From Stenotrophomonas maltophilia (lineage in GTDB: Bacteria > Pseudomonadota > Gammaproteobacteria > Xanthomonadales > Xanthomonadaceae), in contig NZ_CP090423.1 of the NCBI RefSeq assembly GCF_023518235.1, forward strand, positions 372,001 to 436,000: a DNA stretch of 64,000 bases, read 5' to 3'. The notes below the pieces were generated by a model. The model was not told where the DNA came from and made no database searches. It saw only the letters and a program-made list of their open reading frames with translations. Positions 25,302 to 34,014 of this stretch are shown one piece after another; within the stretch, counting starts at the first letter, position 1; each line of letters opens with the position of its first letter. The position numbers and the translations under genes are program-made.

Positions 25302-25901
25302 TCAGGGCGCAAGGAGCTCGGCCAACTCAATGGCGCTGATGGGTCTGGAAAGCGCGAAACCTTGAATTTCGTCACACCCAAGGCCTTGGAGCTTGGCGAC
25401 CTGACCGTTCGTCTCGGCTCCTTCAGCGACGGTCGAGTAGCCCAGATCATGGGCCAGACCGACGATCGCTTGGACCTTGAGCAATGCGCGTTGGTCTTCG
25501 GAAATATCGTCTATCAGCGACTTGTCGAGCTTGAGCGTGTGAATGGGCAACTCGGTCAGGTACCCGAAATTGCTGTAGCCGCTGCCGAAGTCATCCACCC
25601 CGAGCCGAATGCCTGACGAGGCCATCCGCTTGAGTTGCTCGCCCGGCAGCGAGTTGACCCGCAGCCATTCTCCCTCGGTGATCTCGACCTCCACGTCCTG
25701 GCAATCCAACCCCTGCGCGTGGATTTTGGCCACGAGTTCATCGGCCATTCCTTGCCGCGCGACATTCCGAGCGGAGAGGTTGATGGAAAGGCTCAACGCA
25801 AGGCCAGCACGCTTCCATTGCGCCAATTGTGCCAATCCTAGGCGCAAGCGAGCGGCCCCTGGGGGCATTTGTGGCCGCGGCCACCCAGTCGCGTTACTCA
25901 A
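25302..25901 (-). pseudogene. EAL-domain phosphodiesterase, N-terminal part missing
   Basis: The second half of a c-di-GMP phosphodiesterase domain is intact: LSLSINLSARNV, VEVEITEGE, DDFGSGYSNFGYLTELPIHTLKLDKSLID, VAEGAET and CDEIQGFALSRPI. The first 60-80 residues of the domain, including the EAL motif itself, are absent. The similarity begins with ALAQLAQWKRAGLAL at about 25850, exactly where the oppositely oriented kinase gene begins. The encoded protein cannot be a normal enzyme. I interpret this as a deletion or inversion junction. Confidence 0.75.
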
Positions 25902-27465
25902 TCTCCCCCGATTGGCAGCAGGAGCAGATTTATCGCCAAGGGGACATGGCCGAGCTCAAGGCCACTGGGGGCAACTGGCGTCAACAGCTGATCCACCCCG
26001 AGGACAGGCCCGCGGTGGAATTGGCCATTGCTCATGCCGCGGAGTTGGCGTCGCCGTTGGAGGTAGAACACCGCGCCTTGTTGCCAGACGGCTCCGTCCG
26101 CTGGATACAGTTGCGGGCAGTCCCGTTGATGGACAGCGAAGGCAACGTGAGCGAGTGGTTCGGTGCAGCCTCCGGCATCACCGATCGCCGCGTGGCTCAA
26201 GAGCGTTTGCAGCAGTTGACCGCAACGCTTGAAGAGCGGGTGCAGGCCGGCACTGACGAACTGATGGCGATGGAGGAACGGCTGAGACAGGGCCAGAAGA
26301 TGGAGTCCCCCGGCCAACTGGCCAGCGGCATTGCCCACGACTTCAACAACATGCTCACCGGGGTCTCCATGGGCTTGGAGCTGTTGGAGATGCGCGTTGG
26401 CCAAGGCCGTTTGGAGGACCTGGGTCGCTACGTGGAGATGGCTCGAACGGGGGCCGACCGAGCTGCAGCGTTAACCCAACGACTGTTGGCGTTCTTTCGC
26501 CGGCAGACGTTGGCACCGTCGGCCATCCACGTGTCGGCCATGGTGAACAGGACGCTCCACATCCTGGCCCGCTCCATCGGGCCCTCCATTGAGATCGAGA
26601 CGCGGTCGGATCAAGTGGAGGACGTCGTGCGGGTGGATGCTCCGCAGCTGGAAAACGCCCTTCTCAACCTTTGCATCAACGAGCGCGATGCGACGCCGGA
26701 TGGAGGGCGCATCTCGATTGAGGCCGAGCTCTCACACGTCGATGGCGGACTGGCGGAGCGTTTGGTGCTGACGCCTGGACCCTATGTTCGCTTGTCGGTC
26801 CGAGACACGGGAACCGGCATGGACGCGAGCGTTGTTGAAAAGGTGTTCGAGCCCTTCTTCACGACCAAGCCGATCGGGTAGGGCACGGGGTGGGGCTTGC
26901 CGATCTACGTATTCACGCGCCAATCCGGCGGTCAGGTGGCGGTTGACTCCATCCCTGGGGTGGGAACCACGATGCACCTTTATTTGCCGCAAAGCACGGC
27001 TGATACCGATGACCGAATCCAGGAAACGCCCGCGCTTCCCCCAGCCACGTCGCCTGGTCGCTCGGTCCTTCTGGTAGAAGACGAGACCGCCATGCGCACG
27101 CTGGTGAAAGAGGTGCTGAGCAGTTTGGGCCACCGCGTGAAGGCGGCTGCAAACGGCAGCGACGCCCTCACTGTGCATGCCAGCGAAAAGCACTTTGATT
27201 TGCTGATTACGGACGTGGGCCTGACGGGCTCGCTCAATGGGCGGCAGGTGGCGGACGCGGGCCGGCAGCGCCGTCCGACACGCCGGTGTTATTCATCACC
27301 GGCTATGCAGCAAGCGTCGCGGTAGGAGCCGGCCAGCTTGAGTCTGGCATGGAGATACTCACCAAGCCGTTCGCCGCGGGGGAGTTGGAAAGAAGAGTGA
27401 CCGAGTTGTTGCTGGAAGCCGTCAAAGCGTCGAACGAACCGTTCCCAGCAACTCCAGCAGCGTGA
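25829..27465 (+). pseudogene. Hybrid sensor histidine kinase gene, 5'-truncated with a stop and a frameshift
   Basis: A PAS domain (about 30-120), a HisKA helix with H170 in GIAHDFNN, an ATPase domain with N, D-T-G-T-G-M and FEPFFTTKP, and a fused C-terminal receiver (LLVEDETAM, DLLITDVGLTG). An in-frame TAG at 26879-26881 stands where relatives have Gln (KPIG-stop-GTG), in the middle of the ATP-binding domain. Near 27255 a frameshift moves the rest (TPVLFITGYA, EILTKPF) to another frame ending at 27465. No good start codon is seen at the 5' end, which abuts the truncated EAL gene. Confidence 0.8.
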
Positions 27466-27810
27466 AAGCTCCTTGAGCAGCATAACGTCGTTTTCGAGGA
27501 AGTGTGGGTCTGCGCCGGGAACGCCCCCGTGACCGGTGACCAGCAGGACCGTCACGGAAGGGTGGCGTGCCATGGCGTGCTTGGCGAGATCGTGCCCGTT
27601 CATCCCCGGCAGGCCCACGTCGGAGATGAGGAGATCGAAGGCGGGTTGCTGCGCCAAGCGCTCCACAGCCGCTTCAGCGTCTCCGACCGCAGTGATGTCA
27701 TAGCCGCTGTCTTTGAGAACGTCCTGCATCGATTCGCGGATGGCGACGTCGTGCTCTACAAGAAGGATGCGAGGGTACGAGAGGCAGTCATAGCAAACCT
27801 GGTTGATCAA
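27422..27810 (-). pseudogene. Response regulator (receiver) with a frameshift near its end
   Basis: A CheY-like receiver: RILLVEHD, the phosphoacceptor in DLLISDVGLPGMNG, LLVTGH, then LLKE. After LLKE one base seems to be missing. Restoring a C gives KEPFTLLELLGTVRSTL and a stop at 27422, the normal end of such receivers. As it stands the frame runs on to 27289 with unrelated residues. Start is TTG 27810 or another site nearby. It is convergent with the broken kinase; the two 3' ends overlap by about 40 bases in restored form. Confidence 0.7.
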
Positions 27811-27967
27811 AAATTCGAGGAATCATGCAGGACTGGGAGTAAAGCGCTGGTGCATCCCTGTGATGACGGCAATCACGGGAAGGCGAGGGCGCCGTCGCGC
27901 CTTGACGCGGTTTTGCCGCGAGGGCTGGATACTCAATCCCCACCCCTCCCGCCTGGACACTCCCACT

Positions 27968-28330
27968 ATGGCCCGATCCGCCCCCGATTTGCCGGCAGCG
28001 TCGCCCCACGCCCTTCGCGTCGAAATCATGCCGCTGGAGTGCGGTGATACCGCGGTGATCGTCGAATTTGAATCCGAACCGCCCGCGTCGTGGCGAGCTC
28101 TTCTGACGAAGAAGTTGGCAGACGTGGAGGGGCTTGAGCTGGTATCCGCCCAGTTTGAGGGGCGGGTTCTCTACGTGCTGGGTGCGGAGGGGGGTAGGGG
28201 AGGAAGCGTCCACAGGGTGAGTCAATTGTTGCGGTCTCTTCCCGGACGTCCTGGGGGCTCAAACCTGCTGGATGAGCCTGTGAGCCGGGGCGTCCCGGGG
28301 CCGGAGCAGGCTCTAGCGACGCACGCCTGA
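27968..28330 (+). CDS. Unknown 120-residue protein
   Basis: From ATG 27968 the protein has a compact strand-helix core (HALRVEIMPLECGDTAVIVEFESEP, SWRALLTKKLADVEGLELVSAQFEGRVLYVL) followed by a Gly/Pro-rich tail. The upstream part of the longer frame looks non-coding. No family is recognised. It is isolated, divergent from the receiver gene. Confidence 0.5.
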   Translation: MARSAPDLPAASPHALRVEIMPLECGDTAVIVEFESEPPASWRALLTKKLADVEGLELVSAQFEGRVLYVLGAEGGRGGSVHRVSQLLRSLPGRPGGSNLLDEPVSRGVPGPEQALATHA

Positions 28331-28427
28331 GCGCGTTGTTCAAAAGACGAGTTAAACGCCCGGCCGGAAGATAGGCCGAGCTCGGTTCGATCGCGCTAGC
28401 ATCGCAGATTGATCACGCAAGGCAGCT

Positions 28428-28682
28428 ATGTACGTTGAGGTATACCACCGGGTGGGATTTTGGGCCGGGATCACCGGGGCGGAAGGTTGGCGCTGGCGGC
28501 TGGTGGCGCCACGCGGGCATGTTTTGATGGCTCCCCGGGAGACGTTCGCCAGTCGGCAGGCGTGCTTGGCGGCCTTGGCTCTGCTGCAGATCGGGCCCAT
28601 TTCAGCGGTGGAGTCGGCCGGAGATGCCCCGAACGCGGTGGGCGCGGCCCCCTCACTATGTCCCGCCCTTTCAACGCCATGA
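28428..28682 (+). CDS. DUF1508/YegP-like small protein
   Basis: The segment YHRVGFWAGITGAEGWRWRLVAPRGHVLMAPRETFASRQACLAALALL has the arrangement of DUF1508 (YegP) domains: a strand, W-x-W-R-L, G-x-V, then S-x-x-x-C-x-x-A/G-I helix. One domain only, where YegP has two. The last 25 residues look like a disordered tail. These proteins are small and of uncertain function. Confidence 0.55.
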   Translation: MYVEVYHRVGFWAGITGAEGWRWRLVAPRGHVLMAPRETFASRQACLAALALLQIGPISAVESAGDAPNAVGAAPSLCPALSTP

Positions 28683-28859
28683 CGGCCACCCCAGGTTGGG
28701 CAGGTCACGGTCACATCGCCGGCATCCAATGAGGACTGGGTCTGATCCATCGGGGGGCATTTCGCTTGAGTGTGACTCCCCGCGTCGCAGGAAGGCGATC
28801 AGTTGAGGCCAGCGGCGTTCGCGTGCACACTGCTTTTGAACAGTCAGGGTTCGAGGGCC

Positions 28860-29093
28860 ATGGGTACTTCCAAGCCGGGCAAAGATTTAGAACGGGTCAC
28901 CTTGTCGGTGGGAGAGCACGTTTACACCTCCGAGATCTGGCGGCTCAGTGAAAGCCGTTGGGTTCTTCTCGCTGTCGAGGTCCACGGCGTGGGAGGGCGC
29001 TCGGATTTGAGCATCAAAGCGTCGTCGTGCCTCCATGCGTTGGACGCGGGAGAGCGGATTGCGTCTGAGATTCTCAACAACCCCTATGGCTGA
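28860..29093 (+). CDS. Unknown 77-residue protein
   Basis: A small protein with beta strands (ERVTLSVGEHVYTSEIWRLSESRWVLLAVEVHG) and a final helix (LDAGERIASEILNNPYG). The layout resembles the minus-strand protein at 23905 but the similarity is too weak to call. ATG 28860 is chosen because the upstream codons look non-coding. It precedes the family E gene by 48 bases. Confidence 0.5.
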   Translation: MGTSKPGKDLERVTLSVGEHVYTSEIWRLSESRWVLLAVEVHGVGGRSDLSIKASSCLHALDAGERIASEILNNPYG

Positions 29094-29141
29094 ATTGGCG
29101 TTGGAAGGTTCAATCGACGGAATGGATCCCAAGGACGGCAG

Positions 29142-29756
29142 ATGAGCATTTTGAACGTGTTGCTGAGTGCCGATCACTTGGCTGTGACCGTCGATACCCT
29201 TGCGCAAGATGCTCAAACCGGGGCGCACTCAGAGGGCGCCAAGTTGCTTCTGCTGCCTCAGCACAACGCCGTCTTGGCCACGCGTGGGTCGGCCCAGTTC
29301 TTCCTAAGAATCTACGAGCTCTGTCTCCAAGCCAGTTTTCGAGCAGACTTCACGATAGAGCGGCTGTCCGGCGAGCTTGGCGGCGTGATTGATCGCCTCT
29401 GGCCAAACTACGTGAGCGCGGCGGCAGCCGCTGGCATACCCATCAGCGCTATGCACACCGAGTTGGTTTTGGGCGGCTGGTCGGCGCACGCCCAGCGCAT
29501 GGTTGCCACCGCTTATGCAAAGTCCGAAGATGGCCGTCCCGCCGTGGTCCAAGCGCTGGTGGGAGGCTTGGCGTCGCCAGGAGAGCCCTTGCGGAATCAG
29601 CCAGCAGGCATGGGACGGGCGGAGTTGATGGCAGCAGGACGCTTGCAAGCCGCTTACCTCAACGGCGACAGCGAGCGGCCATTAGCGGGCGGTCGTCTGT
29701 TGGCAGCAATTCTCTCAAAGGGCCAAGCAACCGTTCTCGATCTGGGAGGTCTCTAG
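29142..29756 (+). CDS. Unknown protein, family E (C-terminal remnant of a relative at 32687)
   Basis: A 204-residue protein whose N-terminus (MSILNVLLSADHLAVTVDTLA, then LLLLPQHNAVLATRGSAQFFLRIYEL) is reminiscent of proteasome-like Ntn hydrolase folds. The similarity is only in pattern, and no catalytic N-terminal Thr/Ser/Cys is exposed. The C-terminal 55 residues (AGRLQAAYLNG...AGGRLLAAILSKGQATVLDLGG) recur in the fragment at 32687-32860, proving a duplicated family. It has a GGCAG upstream of ATG 29142. The function is unknown. Confidence 0.65.
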   Translation: MSILNVLLSADHLAVTVDTLAQDAQTGAHSEGAKLLLLPQHNAVLATRGSAQFFLRIYELCLQASFRADFTIERLSGELGGVIDRLWPNYVSAAAAAGIPISAMHTELVLGGWSAHAQRMVATAYAKSEDGRPAVVQALVGGLASPGEPLRNQPAGMGRAELMAAGRLQAAYLNGDSERPLAGGRLLAAILSKGQATVLDLGGL

Positions 29757-30048
29757 GGGGCAGGGCAAAGCGTCGATTTGCTCGGCCACGGACCTCAGTC
29801 CATGACGCAAGCCAAGCAGAAAGTCCGCATTGGAGCGTTGGCTGGGGAGGCACATGGATGTCGACGATCATGGGCATCAGGTGGGCCCATGCAAGGCGCA
29901 CCGCGGTGGGATTGGCAGAACTGGCCACCAAAGCCCTGACCGCATACTCCAAGGCATTGGTTTCGCCCTCAGCGTTGGGCAGGCGCCTCTCGCACTCGCT
30001 CAGGCGGAGCTCCAACTTGACCAACGCCTCCGTCTCAGCCTTGTGCAT
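29659..30048 (-). CDS. Unknown helical protein, family D (relative at 23587)
   Basis: From ATG 30048 this protein is largely helical (MHKAETEALVKLELRLSECERRL, ALEYAVRALVASSANPTAVRLAWAHLMPMIV). The reading frame continues into the 3' end of the convergent family E gene by 98 bases, so the true end may be less conserved. It is a probable paralogue of the 23587-23895 protein. The function is unknown. Confidence 0.5.
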   Translation of the reverse strand: MHKAETEALVKLELRLSECERRLPNAEGETNALEYAVRALVASSANPTAVRLAWAHLMPMIVDIHVPPQPTLQCGLSAWLASWTEVRGRANRRFALPPRDLPDRERLLGPLRELLPTDDRPLMAARCRR

Positions 30049-30260
30049 ACCCCTCCTCCATTGGCTGGCCACCGAATCGCGGTCTGGCAGCAGGGTGGCC
30101 CCAAGCTCAAGCGTTGGAAACCGGTGAGCGTTCCGCTTGACTGCACCGTCAATCGGCCCTTTCGGGCCAGCACACAGCGGTCCACTCTTCAATCAAGACT
30201 CGCCATGCGCGGGTGGTTAGGTTGGGGGCAAAGCTTTTCCAACCTCGCGCGTGCCACCGC

Positions 30261-30491
30261 CTAGCGGTTGTCACAGAGCGGGCAAGTGAGCACGGCGGCG
30301 CCGTCCAAGTCCAGCAGGCCATGCCCTGGAACCAATCGCAGTTGGCGGCCGCATTCCAGACAAGCGCAACTGATCCGCGTGACCTGCAAGAGCGAGCCGT
30401 CGGCCCGCCGCACACCCTCAACCTGATCGATGAAGAAACGTCCAATGTTGGGCATGAAGATGAACAAAAAGCTGAACAGAGCGGAATGCAT
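30261..30491 (-). CDS. Short zinc-ribbon protein, family F (relative at 24844)
   Basis: About 76 residues: a short hydrophobic N-terminus (HSALFSFLFIFMPNIGRFFI) then CACLECGRQLRLVPGHGLLDLDGAAVLTCPLCDN, a C-x2-C...C-x2-C zinc ribbon. The block L.PG.GL.DL.GA.V..CP.C matches the 24844 protein. Compared with that relative it lacks the first 60 residues, so it may be either a natural short form or a truncated copy. Confidence 0.55.
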   Translation of the reverse strand: MHSALFSFLFIFMPNIGRFFIDQVEGVRRADGSLLQVTRISCACLECGRQLRLVPGHGLLDLDGAAVLTCPLCDNR

Positions 30492-30500
30492 ATGATGCAC

Positions 30501-31005
30501 CGCGACAACCCCACCGGAACCAGATGAGACAATTGGATTCTGAAGAATTCATCTACGGGGTCGTCCGCGCAGTCCGCACGCCAGATACCGCTGTCCGATC
30601 CCTCTATTGCCGTCGCAGGAGCATGATAAAGAGGCGGGCTGCACGGCGACAGCCTTAGGCACAGGGAAGTAACCGAGCGGCGCTGTTGGAAAGCGCTGAG
30701 CCAGTTCGTTAACCAGCAAAAGGCCAGACCGGCGGCCAGTCGGTTGCGGACCACTGCTGAGGGTGTGTGTCGCGCGTTGCCCTAAAGAGGCCGCCTGCTA
30801 GGGGGGCCGATCACGACGATGCCCTGAACTGCCGGGGCGTCACCTAGGGGAGGGGGAGTCACCCCGTTGGGTTCGGCGGCGCCAACTGGGGTCAGCGCCA
30901 TAGCGGAGATTTTCACGATTGTCGCGTCCATCGGACGCACGGACATCTTGCTAGGGCGAACGTCAAGCGCCAGTGAACGCGCTCGGGTCGACCCGTGCGC
31001 GAGGG
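30501..31005. other. 505-base stretch without a convincing gene
   Basis: Only weak candidates occur here. A 44-codon plus-strand frame at 30524 (MRQLDSEEFIYGVVRAVRTPD...) could be an N-terminal gene remnant. A minus-strand frame ending at 30782 (from ATG 30946) has Pro/Gly-rich, low-complexity residues. Neither has a good ribosome-binding site. The stretch probably represents decayed sequence between two duplicated blocks. Confidence 0.4.
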
Positions 31006-32550
31006 CTACCCAACTTGGATGGCGGCAAGCGCGTCTTTGGTTGAGAGAGGGCAGCCATAGTGCCACCCTTGGCCAATAGCCTCTGGAGCAATCCGGTAGA
31101 GCAGCAAATCTTGCGCCTCTGATTCGACGCCTTCTGCGATGACATCCAGCCCAAGCTCACGTGCGATGCGATACATCCCTGGCAAAACGGGCCGCAGGGG
31201 GGAGTCCTCGTTGATAGCGGCCACGAACATGCGATCGATCTTGATTCCTCGAAACGGCGATTGGGCGAGGCGGGAGAAGTTGGCGCTGCCGGTCCCGAAG
31301 TCGTCGATCAAGAACCGGTATCCCAGAACTGAGAGGGCCTGCATGTTGCTCTTTGCGGCAGCGGACACGAGTTCTTCCCGCTCGGTGATCTCGATGCGAA
31401 TTTGCTCTGGCAACACGCCAAAATCGTTGGTGACGCTGCCGATGTAGCGAACGACGCACTCTTGGGCCATGTCCACGGGCTCGGCATTGATGCTTACGTA
31501 GAGGTTCCTATGCTCCCTCAGCGCGGGGGCGAGATCATTCATGGCACGGGCCAGCACGTATCGAAAAAGATCAGGACTCAGGCCGAATCGGTGGGCGATG
31601 GGCACGAAGATGGCCGGCGGGATTTCATCGTCTCCCGGCGGGCGCCAGCGGCTGAGCGCTTCAAATCCCACGAGCTCCCGCGTGCCAATTCGACGCAGTG
31701 GCTGGTAGGCCAGTTCGATCTCGCTGCGCTTCAGTGCAAGCACCAACCGTTGCTGGATGGTTTGCCGAGCCGTGATTTGGTGTTTGATCAGCAAGAACGC
31801 GAGCAAAAGCCCTACCGAGGCACCCGCTGACAGGATGGTGGTGAGCAACGCCGAGGGCAGTTCGGACACCACGTGCCTAGGGCTGGTAACGAACGCGCAA
31901 ACGTCGGCCACCCGGCTGCAATGTTGAGCTTGGACGAGAGACGGGGTGCCGACGCGGCTGGTCGGGGACAAGGTGCGGAATGTAAACGATCGGTCCTTCG
32001 TTTCGATGCTGATGGAGCTGCTGCGCGCAGGGTCCAAGCTCTCGAAGGCAGACGGGGAGGACACGGTGAATGTGTCGCCTTGGGCGATCAGATTGGACCC
32101 GGTGTAGGGGGAGCCAACGAGATCCGATGCGTGCCAAAGCCGGACAGCGCCGCTGGAGAAGCGTGGGGCGGGGAGGGTGTAGGGGCGCGAGCGCCCCCAG
32201 AGAGCGCTGCAGACAAGGCGTCCGTCTCGGATGCGACCGATGTCGTTCATGTAGCTGGAGCGGAACGCGATCTCTTTCAGTGAGTCAATGTCGGTGGCGG
32301 AGCAAGGCGGCTGTCCAATGCGAGAGGCTTGTTCGGCCGCGACGCGCCTTGCAAGGGATAAAGCCTCCGAGCGCGTCACCGCGGCTTCCGCCACTGCCTC
32401 CGCCCCTTCCTTGTCACGCACGTAGAGGATGGCTTGGGCGACCGCGAGCATCGCCAAGACGCACGCCGCCGTGGCTCCTATTACGGTCAAGACGTAGCGA
32501 AGCCGATTTTCTCGAACGCTCAAAGCAACCCCCGATCTGAAACGCGCCAT
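31006..32550 (-). CDS. CSS-motif EAL-domain c-di-GMP phosphodiesterase
   Basis: A 514-residue membrane enzyme that hydrolyses c-di-GMP to pGpG. A membrane helix at about 20-42 and another near 245-262 flank a periplasmic CSS domain with C83-S-A and a second cysteine in GRLVCSALWG; the last Ser of the classical Cys-Ser-Ser is Ala here. The EAL domain (about 285-510) is complete: FEALSRW, SINAEP, RIEITERE, DDFGTGSANFSRL, KIDRMF, AEGVES and GQGWHYGCPL. In this family periplasmic disulphide state controls activity. It is the only intact large signalling gene in the region. Confidence 0.9.
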   Translation of the reverse strand: MARFRSGVALSVRENRLRYVLTVIGATAACVLAMLAVAQAILYVRDKEGAEAVAEAAVTRSEALSLARRVAAEQASRIGQPPCSATDIDSLKEIAFRSSYMNDIGRIRDGRLVCSALWGRSRPYTLPAPRFSSGAVRLWHASDLVGSPYTGSNLIAQGDTFTVSSPSAFESLDPARSSSISIETKDRSFTFRTLSPTSRVGTPSLVQAQHCSRVADVCAFVTSPRHVVSELPSALLTTILSAGASVGLLLAFLLIKHQITARQTIQQRLVLALKRSEIELAYQPLRRIGTRELVGFEALSRWRPPGDDEIPPAIFVPIAHRFGLSPDLFRYVLARAMNDLAPALREHRNLYVSINAEPVDMAQECVVRYIGSVTNDFGVLPEQIRIEITEREELVSAAAKSNMQALSVLGYRFLIDDFGTGSANFSRLAQSPFRGIKIDRMFVAAINEDSPLRPVLPGMYRIARELGLDVIAEGVESEAQDLLLYRIAPEAIGQGWHYGCPLSTKDALAAIQVG

Positions 32551-32686
32551 CGCTTCGCTTGGCTTCTCGCCTCATTTACCTTGTTACAGGTTTATCGGCA
32601 AGCTTTCCATGAACTTCAGCCCCAGCTCCACTGGCTTGCAAGCCTTGATCGAACAACCATGCATCTGCGTCTGAACTGTACAGCAG

Positions 32687-32860
32687 CAGGCCGTGAGCCC
32701 GGCGATCGCCAGCATGGCCACCCAGGACCTGCTGGTGGCAGCGCAGCTCCAGGCTCGATACCTCAACGCCAGCATGGGGCGGACCGTCGCCGGCGGACGG
32801 TTGCTATTGGGCTTTTTGAAGCCTGGCCAGGCGGTGGTCAAAGACTTGGGCCCGATTTAG
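32687..32860 (+). pseudogene. C-terminal remnant of a family E gene
   Basis: The frame ending in TAG 32858-32860 reads DLLVAAQLQARYLNAS followed by VAGGRLLLGFLKPGQAVVKDLG. It is closely similar to the end of the 29142-29756 protein (GRLQAAYLNG...AGGRLLAAILSKGQATVLDLG). No matching N-terminal part is found upstream; stops interrupt the frame before 32687. It marks the right end of the duplicated, decaying region. The stretch 32551-32686 holds nothing else recognisable. Confidence 0.55.
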
Positions 32861-32947
32861 CCCTGCCAATTTGGTCACTCGGACCGTTCAACGCAATGCC
32901 CCAGTCGAGCGCCGGCTGACGGGCAAGTGCAGCCGCGCCTGCAGCGT

Positions 32948-33001
32948 GATTGGGCTTTTCTCCCAATTTTTAGCTTTAGTCAAAATAACCCCCTTGTGGG
33001 T
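32948..33001 (+). promoter_or_regulatory. Hairpin, TTTAGTCA box and inverted repeat upstream of a membrane-protein operon
   Basis: A terminator-like hairpin (ATTGGG-loop-CCCAAT followed by five Ts, 32948-32970) is followed by TTTAGTCA (32974-32981) and then the inverted repeat AACCC...GGGTT (32986-33001). This is the same order of parts as in the repeats at 37.7, 38.4 and 40.3 kb and at 14.4 kb. It should insulate and start the operon at 33083. Confidence 0.5.
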
Positions 33002-33082
33002 TTCGCGTGCCGGTGTATCCCAAACGTATGGCGTTCGCGATGCGTGCGTCTGACACCGACCAACGAAACGAAAGGGGGGAAG

Positions 33083-33451
33083 ATGTTCATTGGATTCAGA
33101 CTGACGACGCGGCTTGTCGTCAACGCCGTGGTTGTCCTGGTGCTGGCGCGATTGCTGTTTATGGGCATGGACGGCTTGGACCGGTTTTCCGACACGTGGA
33201 ACCGCACCTTTGGGGCGAGCATGCCCAACGCCAGCGGGTTGCGCGGCGCCGTCAACGGCGCACGCCAGGTTGTCCCGTCTGGGTTGGACGAGTATGCGCG
33301 CCAGGCCGAACGGGACGCGGCCCAAAGCACCTCGCTGATGGACGTGTTTGCCAGCGTGTTCGGACGCGTGAAAAACGAGGAGGTCATGTTGCCCTCCACC
33401 ATCAATTCCGCTGGAGGGGAGGGCTCGATCTATGACCGCTATGACCATTGA
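33083..33451 (+). CDS. Small inner-membrane protein, first gene of a four-gene overlapping operon
   Basis: About 122 residues. One N-terminal membrane helix (LVVNAVVVLVLARLLFMGM) is followed by a polar domain (DRFSDTWNRTFGASMPNASG...). ATG 33083 has an excellent GGGGGGAA ribosome-binding site. Its end overlaps the start of the next gene by 20 bases. The small-membrane-protein operon type is typical of conjugative elements, but no specific transfer protein is recognised. Confidence 0.7.
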   Translation: MFIGFRLTTRLVVNAVVVLVLARLLFMGMDGLDRFSDTWNRTFGASMPNASGLRGAVNGARQVVPSGLDEYARQAERDAAQSTSLMDVFASVFGRVKNEEVMLPSTINSAGGEGSIYDRYDH

Positions 33452-33620
33452 TTTTGAGTGGCTGTCCATCCTCTCCGGGTGGTCCTTGCTCAACGACAGC
33501 GCGGCGCTGCTGCGCACCCCCGGCCAACGCTGGGCGGGCTTGGAGGGATTGCTCATCGGCTACGGCCTCATCGCTGGACAGTGGTTCGTCCTGGCCACCA
33601 TGGCAGGGGCGCTGGCATGA
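33432..33620 (+). CDS. Small membrane protein, 62 residues
   Basis: It contains one clear hydrophobic segment (GLEGLLIGYGLIAGQWFVLATMAGALA) after a short polar N-terminus. It overlaps the preceding gene by 20 bases and the next by 4 (ATGA). ATG 33432 or 33444 may be the start. No family is recognised. Confidence 0.6.
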   Translation: MTAMTIDFEWLSILSGWSLLNDSAALLRTPGQRWAGLEGLLIGYGLIAGQWFVLATMAGALA

Positions 33621-33814
33621 CCACCGTGGGCGCGGTGTTGGCCGCCGTCCTGGCTGCAGCGTTCCTGGCCACCGTGTTGGGCCTGGCTGGCATCTTCTGG
33701 GTCAATGCACGGCACGCCAGCGGGGCGCTTCGTGTGCGTTACCGCTTGCGTGCCCAAATCCTGGCTGGGCTAGTGCTGGCGTGGGTGCTCACCCTGGCGA
33801 GGCTGTCCACGTGA
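33617..33814 (+). CDS. Small two-helix membrane protein
   Basis: About 65 residues, with two hydrophobic helices (VGAVLAAVLAAAFLATVLGLAGIFWV and ILAGLVLAWVLTLARL) around a basic loop (NARHASGALRVRYRLR), so both ends should be on the same side. It starts in an ATGA overlap with the previous gene, and its stop overlaps the GTG of the next. The function is unknown. Confidence 0.6.
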   Translation: MTTVGAVLAAVLAAAFLATVLGLAGIFWVNARHASGALRVRYRLRAQILAGLVLAWVLTLARLST

Positions 33815-34014
33815 GCCGGCCACCTTACGTGCAGATGGCCGTTCGCGTGCCACAGGAGCTGAAAGACCTGTTGGAGCAGGTGGCTGACCGGGAGGGAATG
33901 CACGTCAGCGAACTCGTTCGCGTGCTGCTGTCACAATCGTTGACGGACAACAGGTGGAGAGCGCAGGCCATACGCCTTAAAGAGCCGAAACCCCCTCATT
34001 CCGGATTTCCTTGA
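33811..34014 (+). CDS. Ribbon-helix-helix (Arc/CopG-type) DNA-binding protein
   Basis: 67 residues from GTG 33811. YVQMAVRVPQELKDLLEQVADREGMHVSELVRVLLSQSL is a clean ribbon-helix-helix: a strand, helix, turn and helix. It is the last gene of the overlapping operon and may regulate it. The 3' end overlaps the convergent MerR-like gene by 38 bases. Confidence 0.75.
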   Translation: MSRPPYVQMAVRVPQELKDLLEQVADREGMHVSELVRVLLSQSLTDNRWRAQAIRLKEPKPPHSGFP

